A stretch of DNA of 64,000 nt. Origin: Campylobacter rectus. Lineage in GTDB: Bacteria; Campylobacterota; Campylobacteria; Campylobacterales; Campylobacteraceae. The notes under the pieces are model-generated. The model made no database searches. It saw only the letters and a program-made list of their open reading frames with translations, and was not told the origin of the DNA. This document shows positions 47,480 through 55,214 of this stretch, in pieces; position 1 is the stretch's first letter, and each line of letters starts with the position of its first letter. The stretch covers positions 2,418,001 to 2,482,000 of the forward strand of contig NZ_CP012543.1 of NCBI RefSeq assembly GCF_004803795.1, written 5' to 3'. The translations under genes were made by a program, and so were the position numbers.

Positions 47480-48399
47480 CTATGTATCCTTAAATTTAGC
47501 CCTTAGCAGCGCGCTAAGCTCGCTCCAGGTATGCGAATAATGCCCCCTGCTTTCAAAGCCGCAGCCGCTGATTTTGCTCTCCAGTATGGGCGTTAGATCG
47601 CCGTCTGCTACGTATTTAAAATAAAATTCGCGCAAATTCGGAAAATTGGCTAAAAATTTCAAATTTTCCACGTTAAAGCGCGCGTCCAAACGCTCTAGCA
47701 ACCCCAGCCGCACGCCCTGCATCGCCGCGCTATTAAGCAGCCTGCAGCGCTCAAAGCTCAGCTGTTTCAGCTTTTTTAGGCCGTTTAGCTCGCTTATATT
47801 AGTAAGCCTAGGCGCGGAAAATACGCTCAGATGCTCCAGTTCGCCGCAGCCCTTTATGCCTTCTAGGCTCGTAACCTTCGAGAAATTAAGCTCCAACCGC
47901 TCAAGCTTTGGCGTATCGCGAAAAATACCTAGATTTTCGTGCGAGAGTTTTGAAATTTTAGCGCAGCGCAAGGCGGGCGGCAGGCGGTTAAATTTCATCC
48001 TTTTGTTTTGTGCCGCTTCAAGCGCTTCTAAATTTTTAAAACGCGAGAAATCAAGCTCGAACTCGGCGTTTTCAAAAAGGCGCAAAGCCCGCATCGCAGT
48101 GTCGTAAAGCGCCTCCGCGCCCTTTACTTCGCCGATTTTAAAATTTTCCCAGATCTCTAAAACCTCCATTTCGGGAAAGCTTTCAAACGCGCTAAAATCA
48201 AGCGAAAAAGGCGTGCCCCCGTTGCCTACAATCGAAACGGCGCGGATGTCGTGTTTTTGGCGAAGGCTATGCCCTTAGCAAGCCTACTAGGCGGATAGAT
48301 CTCGACTCTAGCGTCTTTGCCGTTTGAGGGCATAGGAGTATACGGATAGCGTACGCCGTAAGGCGAACCGGTGTCTATGATTTTAAATTTTTCGTTCAT
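47480..48399 (-). pseudogene. Leucine-rich-repeat protein with one frameshift
   Basis: The intact frame from 48169 gives 229 residues with LRR-like units such as LERLELNFSKVTSLEGIKGC, LEHLSVFSAPRLTNISELNG and LKQLSFERCRLLNSAAMQG. Upstream, another frame from ATG 48399 (MNEKFKIIDTGSPYGVRYPY) joins near 48255, where the second frame already reads IRAVSIVGNGGTPFSLDFSA. One base change makes a single protein of about 305 residues. LRR proteins bind other proteins; no partner is evident and there is no signal peptide. Confidence 0.7.
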
Positions 48400-48550
48400 A
48401 AAAACTCCTTGAACTTATCTTTCATCCGCCGACTGCGCTTAAATTTACGCCGGCTTAGCGCCCAATTTTAACAAATCGATCAAGAAAATTTTAGCAAATT
48501 TACGCTTACGGCAAAAGCTAAACTAGTCCGCTAAACCCCAAATTTAGCCT

Positions 48551-49111
48551 TTAACTCAAAAACCCGTGATCTAAAAGGTGCGTGATTAAAATTTTAAATC
48601 CAAGTGCAATGAGGATCGCGCCGCCTAAAATCAGCGCCTTTTGCTCCAAAAACTCTCCCGCGAATTTACCGACGTAAAACGCCGCGACGCTAAGCGCGAA
48701 GCAAACTATCCCGATCACGGCGGCGCTAAACCGGATGTCAGCGGCTGTAAAACTCAGCGTCACGCCGACGGCTAGCGTGTCGATGCTGGCGGCAAACCCG
48801 CCCCAAAGCAGCGTCTTCGTATCAAGGCTCACGGCCTGCGCGGGCTCGTTTCTACAGGCTTCGCGGATCATTTTTACGCCCAAAAAACCCAAAATCGCAA
48901 ATGCGATGAAATGATCGATCTGCGCGATAAATCTCGCAAACGCAGCACCCCAAAAGTAGCCCGCAAGCGGCATCGCCGCCTGAAAAAACCCAAAAACTGA
49001 CGCGATAAATAAAATCTTTGATAGCACGAGATTACGGTATTTTGCGCCGTTTGCGATACTAAGCGCGGCCGCGTCCATAGCAAGCGCGACAGAGAGAAGT
49101 AAGAGCTCCAT
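48551..49111 (-). CDS. mntP: Manganese efflux pump MntP
   Basis: A 186-aa membrane protein with six helices. The two conserved membrane-acid motifs are [14 protein letters not shown] and [16 protein letters not shown], each carrying the Asp needed for transport. It exports Mn(II) from the cytosol. No yybP-ykoY riboswitch is recognisable upstream, though a structured element lies at 49362-49490. Confidence 0.93.
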   Translation of the reverse strand: MELLLLSVALAMDAAALSIANGAKYRNLVLSKILFIASVFGFFQAAMPLAGYFWGAAFARFIAQIDHFIAFAILGFLGVKMIREACRNEPAQAVSLDTKTLLWGGFAASIDTLAVGVTLSFTAADIRFSAAVIGIVCFALSVAAFYVGKFAGEFLEQKALILGGAILIALGFKILITHLLDHGFLS

Positions 49112-49693
49112 TTCGTCCTTTCAAAAAGGCTAATTTTAGCTTAAAATTTACTTCTTGCGGCCAATCTTGCTCAAATTTGCAGCTAAATTTGACGCCCCAA
49201 ATCGCCCGCGTTTTGATAGGCGCAGTCGCTTAAATTTACGCGCAAAATAACTTACCGATTTTGCTCGACTTTTTGCGCGCGCGATGAAGTCCGCTAAATT
49301 TACGCTAAAATCGCTCAAGCCCAAGCGCGTAAAATTTAAAATGCTAGCCGAATTTGCCGCTCAAATAAATAGCGCGTGAAGCTACGCGCTATGAGTTGGT
49401 TTTGCACCTTAGACGCCCTGCCTGCTCGGACAGGTAGGGGCGTTAAATTTAACGGCTCTCTCGGGTAAAATTTAAGGTGCGAAAATCAGGTTTTGCGGAA
49501 CCGAATTTAATAAATCTAATAAATCGTCGCTCAAAAGCCGCAAAATTATCGCCGGCGGATAAAATCGGCGACAAATTTAGCCTACCGCGCCGTAAAGATG
49601 CGGGTAAATTCGCCCTAAAAAGGACAAAATTTACCCGTTTAAAAGCCGAGTTTTAATATCATAACCGCCGAATTTTACTTTAAGGAAAAATCG
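49112..49693. other. 582-bp divergent gap with a structured-RNA candidate
   Basis: Between mntP and the DUF4197 gene there is no reading frame I accept. The region 49362-49490 folds strongly (separate entry). The remaining parts are AT-rich with TAAATTT words. Confidence 0.5.
49362..49490 (-). ncRNA. Candidate structured small RNA, family unknown
   Basis: Nested stems: GCACCTTA (49404-49411) pairs with 49473-49480. Inside, ACGCCC (49413-49418) pairs with 49438-49443 and CCTG/CAGG closes a CTCGGA loop. Next to it ATAGCGCGT (49369-49377) pairs with 49384-49392. Read on the minus strand the last hairpin is followed by TTATTT, so it could be the terminator of a transcript of about 125 nt starting near 49490. 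Strand and transcription are inferred, and it matches no RNA family I know. Confidence 0.4.
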
Positions 49694-50443
49694 ATGAAGA
49701 AAAGTTTGATCTTATGCGCGGTTTTGCTCACAGCTTGGGCGCAGGCGGCAGGCTGGCAAGAGGCTCTAAATCAAGGCGCGCAGATACTGGGCGCGGCAAA
49801 CTCGGGCGACTACAAAAGCGCGGTTAGCACGGCTCTAAACGCGGCCGTTAAGGAGCTGTCAAACGGGGGATTTCTAAACAACGCCACGGCTAAAATCCCG
49901 CTGCCAAAGAGCCTGGAAACGGCTGCAAATTTGGCTAAAAAAGTAGGCGGCGAAAAGTGGGCGAACGAGCTCGTAACCTCGATAAATAACGCCGCGAGCG
50001 CAGCCGTGCCGGGAGCTGCGGACGTATTTTCGGGCGTGATAAAAAACATGAGCGACGCGGACGTGAAAAAGGTGCTAGAAGGCGGCAAGGATAGCTTTAC
50101 GAAGTTTTTGCAACAAAACTCGAGCCAGAAGCTGCAAGCCGTGTTTAAGCCGATCATTACCAAGATGATGAGCGACAATACCTTCGCAACCGCCTATAAC
50201 GGGCTAAATTCGTTCGTCGCGGGTAGCGCGCTGGCAAAATCCGACGCCGCAAAACAGCTAAAAGGCATCGCTACTAGCATGGGCGCGGGCGAATACATCC
50301 CGCAAGAAAACGAGGATCTAAACGACTACATCACGCGCAAGACGCTAGACGGGCTCTTTAACGTGATGAGTGAGAAAGAAAGCTCGCTAAGAGGCGGCGC
50401 GGTCGAGCAGGGCACGAAGATCCTGCAGGGAATTTTTAAGTAA
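49694..50443 (+). CDS. DUF4197 family exported protein
   Basis: A 249-aa protein with a signal peptide (about 1-18, LILCAVLLTAWAQAAG). The helical mature part follows DUF4197: ALNQGAQILGAANSG, AVKELSNGGFLNNATAKIPL, SDADVKKVLEGGKDSFTKFL, and the ending EQGTKILQGIFK. The function is unknown; the family is widespread in proteobacteria and periplasmic. The EamA transporter gene follows 17 bp on. Confidence 0.85.
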   Translation: MKKSLILCAVLLTAWAQAAGWQEALNQGAQILGAANSGDYKSAVSTALNAAVKELSNGGFLNNATAKIPLPKSLETAANLAKKVGGEKWANELVTSINNAASAAVPGAADVFSGVIKNMSDADVKKVLEGGKDSFTKFLQQNSSQKLQAVFKPIITKMMSDNTFATAYNGLNSFVAGSALAKSDAAKQLKGIATSMGAGEYIPQENEDLNDYITRKTLDGLFNVMSEKESSLRGGAVEQGTKILQGIFK

Positions 50444-50460
50444 AATCATAAGGGAGAATA

Positions 50461-51348
50461 GTGAAAAATAGTTTGGAATTTCGCGCCGACGTAGGCATGA
50501 TATTTGTTGCGATAGTCTTTGGTCTGGGCTATCTGCCTACCTCGCTCGCGCTCGCGACTAACGGAGTTTTCGGCGTTTTGTTTTGGAGATTTTTGCTAGC
50601 GGCGATCATAGCCGGGGCGATATTTTATAAAAAGCTAAAAGACGTAAGCGCGCCTGATATAAAATCGGGCGTGATCTTGGGTCTGTTTTTGTTCGCGGGA
50701 TTCGTGAGCCAGACTTTTGCGTTTAAGTACGCCGACACCTCGTCCGTAGCCTTTATCATCGGGCTAAACGTGGCTTTGGTGCCTTTTATCGCGGGGGGGC
50801 TTTTTAGGCATAAAATTTACTCCTACGCGTATGTGGGCGTGGCGTTTGCGGTGGCGGGACTTTATATGATAGGCGATACGAAGGTGGGCTTTGGGCTGGG
50901 CGAAATTTTGGCTCTGGTTTGCGCCTGCGCATACTCCTTTCACATCGTGCTAACAAACCGCCTAGTGCAAAAATGCGACCTCGTAAATATGGTCTATTTT
51001 GAAATTTTAACCCTGATCGCGCTTTGTTTTGCGGCCATTTTGGTTTTTGAGGACGCTAAAATCGCGCCCGTCGTGGACAAGGCATTTATCATAGCGATGC
51101 TAGTCGTGGGCGTGCTGGGCACGGCGTTTGCGTTTTTCGCGCAGGCGTTGATGCAAAAATTTACCACGCCGGTTAAAACGGCGATATTTTTCACGCTAGA
51201 GCCCGTAACCGCAGGAGCGATGGGGTATTTCATCGGCGCCGAGGACATCAGCGCATATAGGCTTTGCGGCGCGGCGCTTATCTTAGTTGGAGTTTTGATT
51301 AGCGAGATAGGCAGCTACCTGCGCGCCAAAAAGGAAAATTTAGCTTAA
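50461..51348 (+). CDS. EamA/DMT-superfamily transporter, copy 1
   Basis: A 295-aa inner-membrane protein with ten helices in two EamA halves: FGLGYLPTSLALATNGVFGV in the first, and VGVLGTAFAFFAQALMQKFT with FFTLEPVTAGAMGYFIGAE in the second. These export metabolites such as amino acids. The start is GTG after GGGAGAATA. A paralogue lies 258 bp downstream in the same direction with the same helix order and many shared words (TNSVFTLLFWRF and others), so it is an old tandem duplication. Confidence 0.9.
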   Translation: MKNSLEFRADVGMIFVAIVFGLGYLPTSLALATNGVFGVLFWRFLLAAIIAGAIFYKKLKDVSAPDIKSGVILGLFLFAGFVSQTFAFKYADTSSVAFIIGLNVALVPFIAGGLFRHKIYSYAYVGVAFAVAGLYMIGDTKVGFGLGEILALVCACAYSFHIVLTNRLVQKCDLVNMVYFEILTLIALCFAAILVFEDAKIAPVVDKAFIIAMLVVGVLGTAFAFFAQALMQKFTTPVKTAIFFTLEPVTAGAMGYFIGAEDISAYRLCGAALILVGVLISEIGSYLRAKKENLA

Positions 51349-51606
51349 AATTTGGCGGGTTTTGCTTGCCGTTTCGTCCGCGACAAAACCTCGCCGCAAA
51401 ATCAAATTTATAAATTCGCCTCTAAATTTACTCTCGCGGCGATTTTGACGCAAATCTTTTAAAATCGCCTCTTAAATTTAGCTTTAAATTTATCGTCGTT
51501 TTCGCCCGCCGCTAAGACGGCGGCGACTTTTAAATTTGACGCGATAAAGCCCGAATTTAGTCAAATTGCGTTAAATTTGCCCCTTAAATTTAGCTAAAGA
51601 AATCAG

Positions 51607-52500
51607 ATGAAAAAATCAACCGAATTTAAGGCCGACTTCGCGCTGTTCGTGATCGCGGTGGTCTGGGGCGTGACGTTTTTGCCGATGGCGCAGACGCTAA
51701 AGACCAACAGCGTTTTTACGCTTTTGTTTTGGAGGTTTTTGATCTCGGCCGTTTTGATGGCTCTCATAAGCCTCAAATTTACGCGAAAAATCGACCGCAA
51801 TTCGTTAAGATTCGGCGCATTTTTAGGCGCGCTTTTGTTTGCGGCCTTTACGCTTCAGACCTTTGCTCTAAAATACGCCCTAAGCTCCACCGTCGCCTTT
51901 ATCACGGGACTAAATGCCGTCTTTACGCCCTTTATCGCGCTTGCGTTTTTCGGACAAAAGGTCGTCGTTTACGCCTTTATCGGCGCGTTTTTGTCGGCGG
52001 CGGGGCTTTATTTGCTAACGGGCAGCGAGCTGGGTTTTGGCGTCGGCGAGGGGCTTAGCGTCGTTTGCGCGCTAGGCTTTGCGCTACATATAATTTTCAC
52101 GGGCGTTTTGGTGCGCAGGTGCGAGCTGTACTGGATGGTGAGCGCGCAGTTTGCGGCCGTGGCGGCGCTTTGTTTCGTTGCCGCGCAGATTTTCGAGCCT
52201 CGAGGCGTCGTGCCCGTTTTGGATGAGGCGTTTTTCATCGCGGTCGCGGTAACGTCGGTGTTTGCGACGGTTTTGGCGTTTTTCGTGCAAACCGCGGCAC
52301 AGCGCTACACGACGCCCGTTAAAACCTCGCTCATCTTTACCTTTGAGCCCGTGAGTGCGGGAATCGTGGGGTATTTCGTCGGCGGCGAGATACTAAGCGG
52401 TGTGCAGATAGCAGGAGCCGGGCTCATACTCTTTGGCATCGTCGTTAGCGAGGTGGGCAGCTACTATAAAAATAAAAAATCTCGAAACGAGCGGAACTAA
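51607..52500 (+). CDS. EamA/DMT-superfamily transporter, copy 2
   Basis: A 297-aa paralogue of the preceding gene. Its marks are VVWGVTFLPMAQTLKTNSVF, YALSSTVAFITGLNAVFTPF and TTPVKTSLIFTFEPVSAGIV. Ten predicted helices. The substrate is unknown; it may have diverged from copy 1 to a different one. Its end marks the left border of the AT-rich toxin-like operon. Confidence 0.9.
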   Translation: MKKSTEFKADFALFVIAVVWGVTFLPMAQTLKTNSVFTLLFWRFLISAVLMALISLKFTRKIDRNSLRFGAFLGALLFAAFTLQTFALKYALSSTVAFITGLNAVFTPFIALAFFGQKVVVYAFIGAFLSAAGLYLLTGSELGFGVGEGLSVVCALGFALHIIFTGVLVRRCELYWMVSAQFAAVAALCFVAAQIFEPRGVVPVLDEAFFIAVAVTSVFATVLAFFVQTAAQRYTTPVKTSLIFTFEPVSAGIVGYFVGGEILSGVQIAGAGLILFGIVVSEVGSYYKNKKSRNERN

Positions 52501-52695
52501 CGGCCGTTTTCGCGGTCAATCTAACCTCTAAAATTCTTAAACCGGCTATGTATTTGCTTTTTAACTTCGCTGGCTACCGTCGACTAAAAGCCTTAGACCT
52601 CCCGTTGCCCTACAAGAACATAGGTTTCATCGTAACTTACCGATGCTTGAGCTTAAATCCGCTTACTATAATACTATCACTATCGCTCCCAAGAA

Positions 52696-52722
52696 GTGAG
52701 GATATGAACTCCACATCCTCAC
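52696..52722 (-). terminator. Probable terminator of the TPS/CPCC operon
   Basis: GTGAGGAT (52696-52703) and ATCCTCAC (52715-52722) form a hairpin of 8 perfect pairs, extended by T-G pairs. On the minus strand it is followed by TTCTT. It lies 26 bp past the stop of the last CPCC gene. The T-tract is weak. Confidence 0.5.
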
Positions 52723-52747
52723 GGCATAATTATAATAGGACAAATTT

Positions 52748-53242
52748 TTAAAACAACTCATCATCCATAGGTTCTCTGGCATTTATAGAGCCTAACTTAC
52801 TTGAAGCTTTATACTCTTTATAATTTTTCTTAGCCTCATTTAAAGATACTACATTGGGCTCTATTATTTTATCAGGGTTGTTTATAGCCTCAGTATTGTA
52901 TTGCCAAAAACAAACGGGACAAACATCTTGTATTAAATTCTTATCCTCTTTATCTACTATGGTTAGATATCCGCAGCAAGGACATTTTATCCTTTTATCC
53001 GCAAATTCCTCTTTAGTAGGAGGACGAACAAAATGCAAAAATCTTTCTTCCATCGCTCCCATCTTTTTATAGTTTTCTTTAGCTTGATTTAAGGATACCG
53101 AATTCGGTCCTATTGATATATTTGGGCGAGAATTTGAGGTGCTGTCAAATTGCCAAAAACAAACTTTGCAAATATCTATGCAAAATCCGTCATTCGCATT
53201 TATTTCCATAGTTAAGTATCCGCAGCAAGGACATCTGATCAT
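52748..53242 (-). CDS. CPCC-domain Cys-rich protein, copy 2 (candidate immunity protein)
   Basis: A 164-aa protein made of two CPCC modules: IRCPCCGYLTMEI...DICKVCFWQ (about 1-35) and IKCPCCGYLTIVD...DVCPVCFWQ (about 85-120). Each gives a CxxC pair set typical of a zinc-ribbon-like fold, followed by VSLNQAKENYKKMG or VSLNEAKKNYKEY. The first module has CKVC instead of CPVC. It is nearly identical to the gene just upstream except for a central stretch (about residues 33-72) and the last two residues. It is cytoplasmic with no signal peptide. Its position directly after a toxin-like TpsA suggests immunity, but this is inference. Confidence 0.85.
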   Translation of the reverse strand: MIRCPCCGYLTMEINANDGFCIDICKVCFWQFDSTSNSRPNISIGPNSVSLNQAKENYKKMGAMEERFLHFVRPPTKEEFADKRIKCPCCGYLTIVDKEDKNLIQDVCPVCFWQYNTEAINNPDKIIEPNVVSLNEAKKNYKEYKASSKLGSINAREPMDDELF

Positions 53243-53274
53243 ATTATACTCCTTTCACTTTGGTGCAACAGCCG

Positions 53275-53769
53275 TCATCCTATCTCATCATCCATAGGCT
53301 CTCTGGCATTTATAGAGCCTAACTTACTTGAAGCTTTATACTCTTTATAGTTTTTCTTAGCCTCATTTAAAGATACCACATTGGGCTCTATTATTTTATC
53401 AGGGTTGTTTATAGCCTCAGTATTGTATTGCCAAAAACAAACGGGACAAACATCTTGTATTAAATTCTTATCCTCTTTATCTACTATGGTTAGATATCCG
53501 CAGCAAGGACATTTTATCCGTTTATCCGCAAATTCCTCTTTAGTAGGAGGACGAACGCAATCCAAGAGTCTTTCTTCTATCGCTCCCATCTTTTTATAGT
53601 TTTCTTTAGCTTGATTTAAGGATACCGAATTTGGCCCCCTCGATCTATCGGGATCACTATTTGAAATATTATCAAATTGCCAAAAACAAACAGGACATAT
53701 ATCTATGCAAAATCCGTCATTCGCATTTATTTCCATAGTTAAGTATCCGCAGCAAGGACATCTGATCAT
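53275..53769 (-). CDS. CPCC-domain Cys-rich protein, copy 1 (candidate immunity protein)
   Basis: A 164-aa protein with the same two-module build as the downstream copy: IRCPCCGYLTMEI...DICPVCFWQ, then IKCPCCGYLTIVD...DVCPVCFWQ. It starts 12 bp after the TpsA-like gene behind AAAGGGGTATAAG, so it is in the same operon and probably made with the toxin-like protein. Differences from copy 2 cluster in the loop after the first FWQ (FDNISNSDPDRSRGPN against FDSTSNSRPNISIGPN). Tandem copies with a variable patch are typical of immunity genes. Confidence 0.87.
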   Translation of the reverse strand: MIRCPCCGYLTMEINANDGFCIDICPVCFWQFDNISNSDPDRSRGPNSVSLNQAKENYKKMGAIEERLLDCVRPPTKEEFADKRIKCPCCGYLTIVDKEDKNLIQDVCPVCFWQYNTEAINNPDKIIEPNVVSLNEAKKNYKEYKASSKLGSINAREPMDDEIG

Positions 53770-53781
53770 CTTATACCCCTT

Positions 53782-55203
53782 TCATTGTGGTGCATATTTT
53801 TTTATTTCACCCAACCAATAATCCAGCTTGTCATCCGGTATATAATATGTAGAGATACCTCCATACTGATTTATTATACCAAATTCATTAGTAGCAGTAT
53901 CAAACTGAAAATATGTTCCTTCTTGCGTTGTAAAAGATTGCATCGTCGGAGTGGGAGGTTTGCTGAAAAAATATCTAGCAGCCTCTAAATATTCTTCTTG
54001 GGTAGCAAAGCCAAAATTCTTGTTATGATCCTTAAAATGTTTTGGCAGACTTGCTTTTCTTAGAAAATCCATACTAATATCTCTATCTCCACCAAATTCT
54101 TTAAATCCAACACCGATATTATTGCCCATACCAGGTCGGCTTGAACCGCCGCTTTCAACGACTCCCGGTCGATTTCCGGTCCAACCGCCCGAACCGCCGC
54201 CTTTACTTCCACCGCCTTTGCCGCCACCGCCGCCACCGCCACCGAGGACACCTGTGTGACAACATTTGCATTCGCTTCTATTTTCATTGGAAAATACTTC
54301 AAAATCAGGTTGTTTATAACCTAAAATATTATCCGAATGATTATTTAAATTCGAAGTATCGGCAGTAATAATTCTTTTTTTTGCTTGAATGGAAAATTTA
54401 TCGGCGTGAATAAATCGTTTATTGTTGGATCCAACTCCATCTTCATTACCGATTAAAACTATAGCCCCTTTAAACATTCCTCCTATATATGAGCTATCGA
54501 TGGTTACCAGAGGCTCGTTTTTTTCTCGTATATGTCCCTTTTTGTCCGCTACTCCGGCATTTAGCTTTATATGCTTAGCCCAAACATCGGCGTTAATCTT
54601 AATTACATTTGCAATTATTTTGGTATAGTCGCTTTGCATATCGTTAAAGCCTGCGCCGACTATATTTACGCTCTTGCTCTGCTTGGTTAGTTCAAGAGCA
54701 TTAATATTCTTGCCGTCAAATATAGGGTTGGCCGTTGTTATTGTGGTAGATCTGGCATTTATAATATTTAATCCATCGATTGTTATACCGCTTGGATTAG
54801 CCATTATCAGATCCGCCCTTTTGCCGGCTATCTCAAGATTTCCATTTAAAAAACTAGGTCTATTAGAATTAATTTTATTAACAATTAAATCGGCAGACCC
54901 ATTAATAAGATTTCTATTTCCTCTAATCAGTTCTCCGTTTGATGTTCTAGATTTTTTACTTGAATTATTTAGAACTACGCCATCTTTAGGAATATCAAAC
55001 CTAAGATATTCGTTAAAGGATATTCCATTCTCATTTGGAGCAGAAATATTAACTATCGTATTGCCTTTATGAGAATGAGTGATTTTCGGCCGATGATTTA
55101 TAGGCGCATTTCTATCCGGAATAACTTCATCGTATCCAAAAGAACCTGATATAAAAAATACTAAAAGCAAACAAAAAATTTTGCTGAACGAATAATGCCT
55201 CAT
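53782..55203 (-). CDS. Miniature two-partner-secretion exoprotein (TpsA) with C-terminal toxin-like domain
   Basis: A 473-aa protein. The signal peptide is about 1-23. The TPS haemagglutination-activity domain (about 35-290) shows ENGISFNEYLRFDIPKDGVV, RADLIMANPSGITIDG (the NPNGI-type motif) and INARSTTITTANP. After CKCCHTG comes a Gly-rich linker (GGGGGGGGKGGGSKGGGSGG, about 318-360). The last 95 residues, SLPKHFKDHNKNFGFATQEE to YWLGEIKKYAPQ, contain EYLEAARYFF, TATNEFGI and GGISTYY, a pattern I associate with C-terminal nuclease domains of polymorphic toxins (BECR-like). The filamentous repeats and VENN region of normal CdiA (over 1800 aa) are missing. The start lies 11 bp after the tpsB stop. 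Confidence 0.85.
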   Translation of the reverse strand: MRHYSFSKIFCLLLVFFISGSFGYDEVIPDRNAPINHRPKITHSHKGNTIVNISAPNENGISFNEYLRFDIPKDGVVLNNSSKKSRTSNGELIRGNRNLINGSADLIVNKINSNRPSFLNGNLEIAGKRADLIMANPSGITIDGLNIINARSTTITTANPIFDGKNINALELTKQSKSVNIVGAGFNDMQSDYTKIIANVIKINADVWAKHIKLNAGVADKKGHIREKNEPLVTIDSSYIGGMFKGAIVLIGNEDGVGSNNKRFIHADKFSIQAKKRIITADTSNLNNHSDNILGYKQPDFEVFSNENRSECKCCHTGVLGGGGGGGGKGGGSKGGGSGGWTGNRPGVVESGGSSRPGMGNNIGVGFKEFGGDRDISMDFLRKASLPKHFKDHNKNFGFATQEEYLEAARYFFSKPPTPTMQSFTTQEGTYFQFDTATNEFGIINQYGGISTYYIPDDKLDYWLGEIKKYAPQ

Positions 55204-55214
55204 TTATTATCCTT

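Noticed and set aside
49112-49330. yybP-ykoY manganese riboswitch before mntP
   Set aside because: The conserved loop sequences of that riboswitch were not found.
52548-52751. Possible transposase (TnpB-like) remnant left of the CPCC genes
   Set aside because: A frame reading WLPSTKSLRPP looked suggestive, but no zinc-ribbon cysteines or catalytic motif follow; the hairpin is better explained as a terminator.
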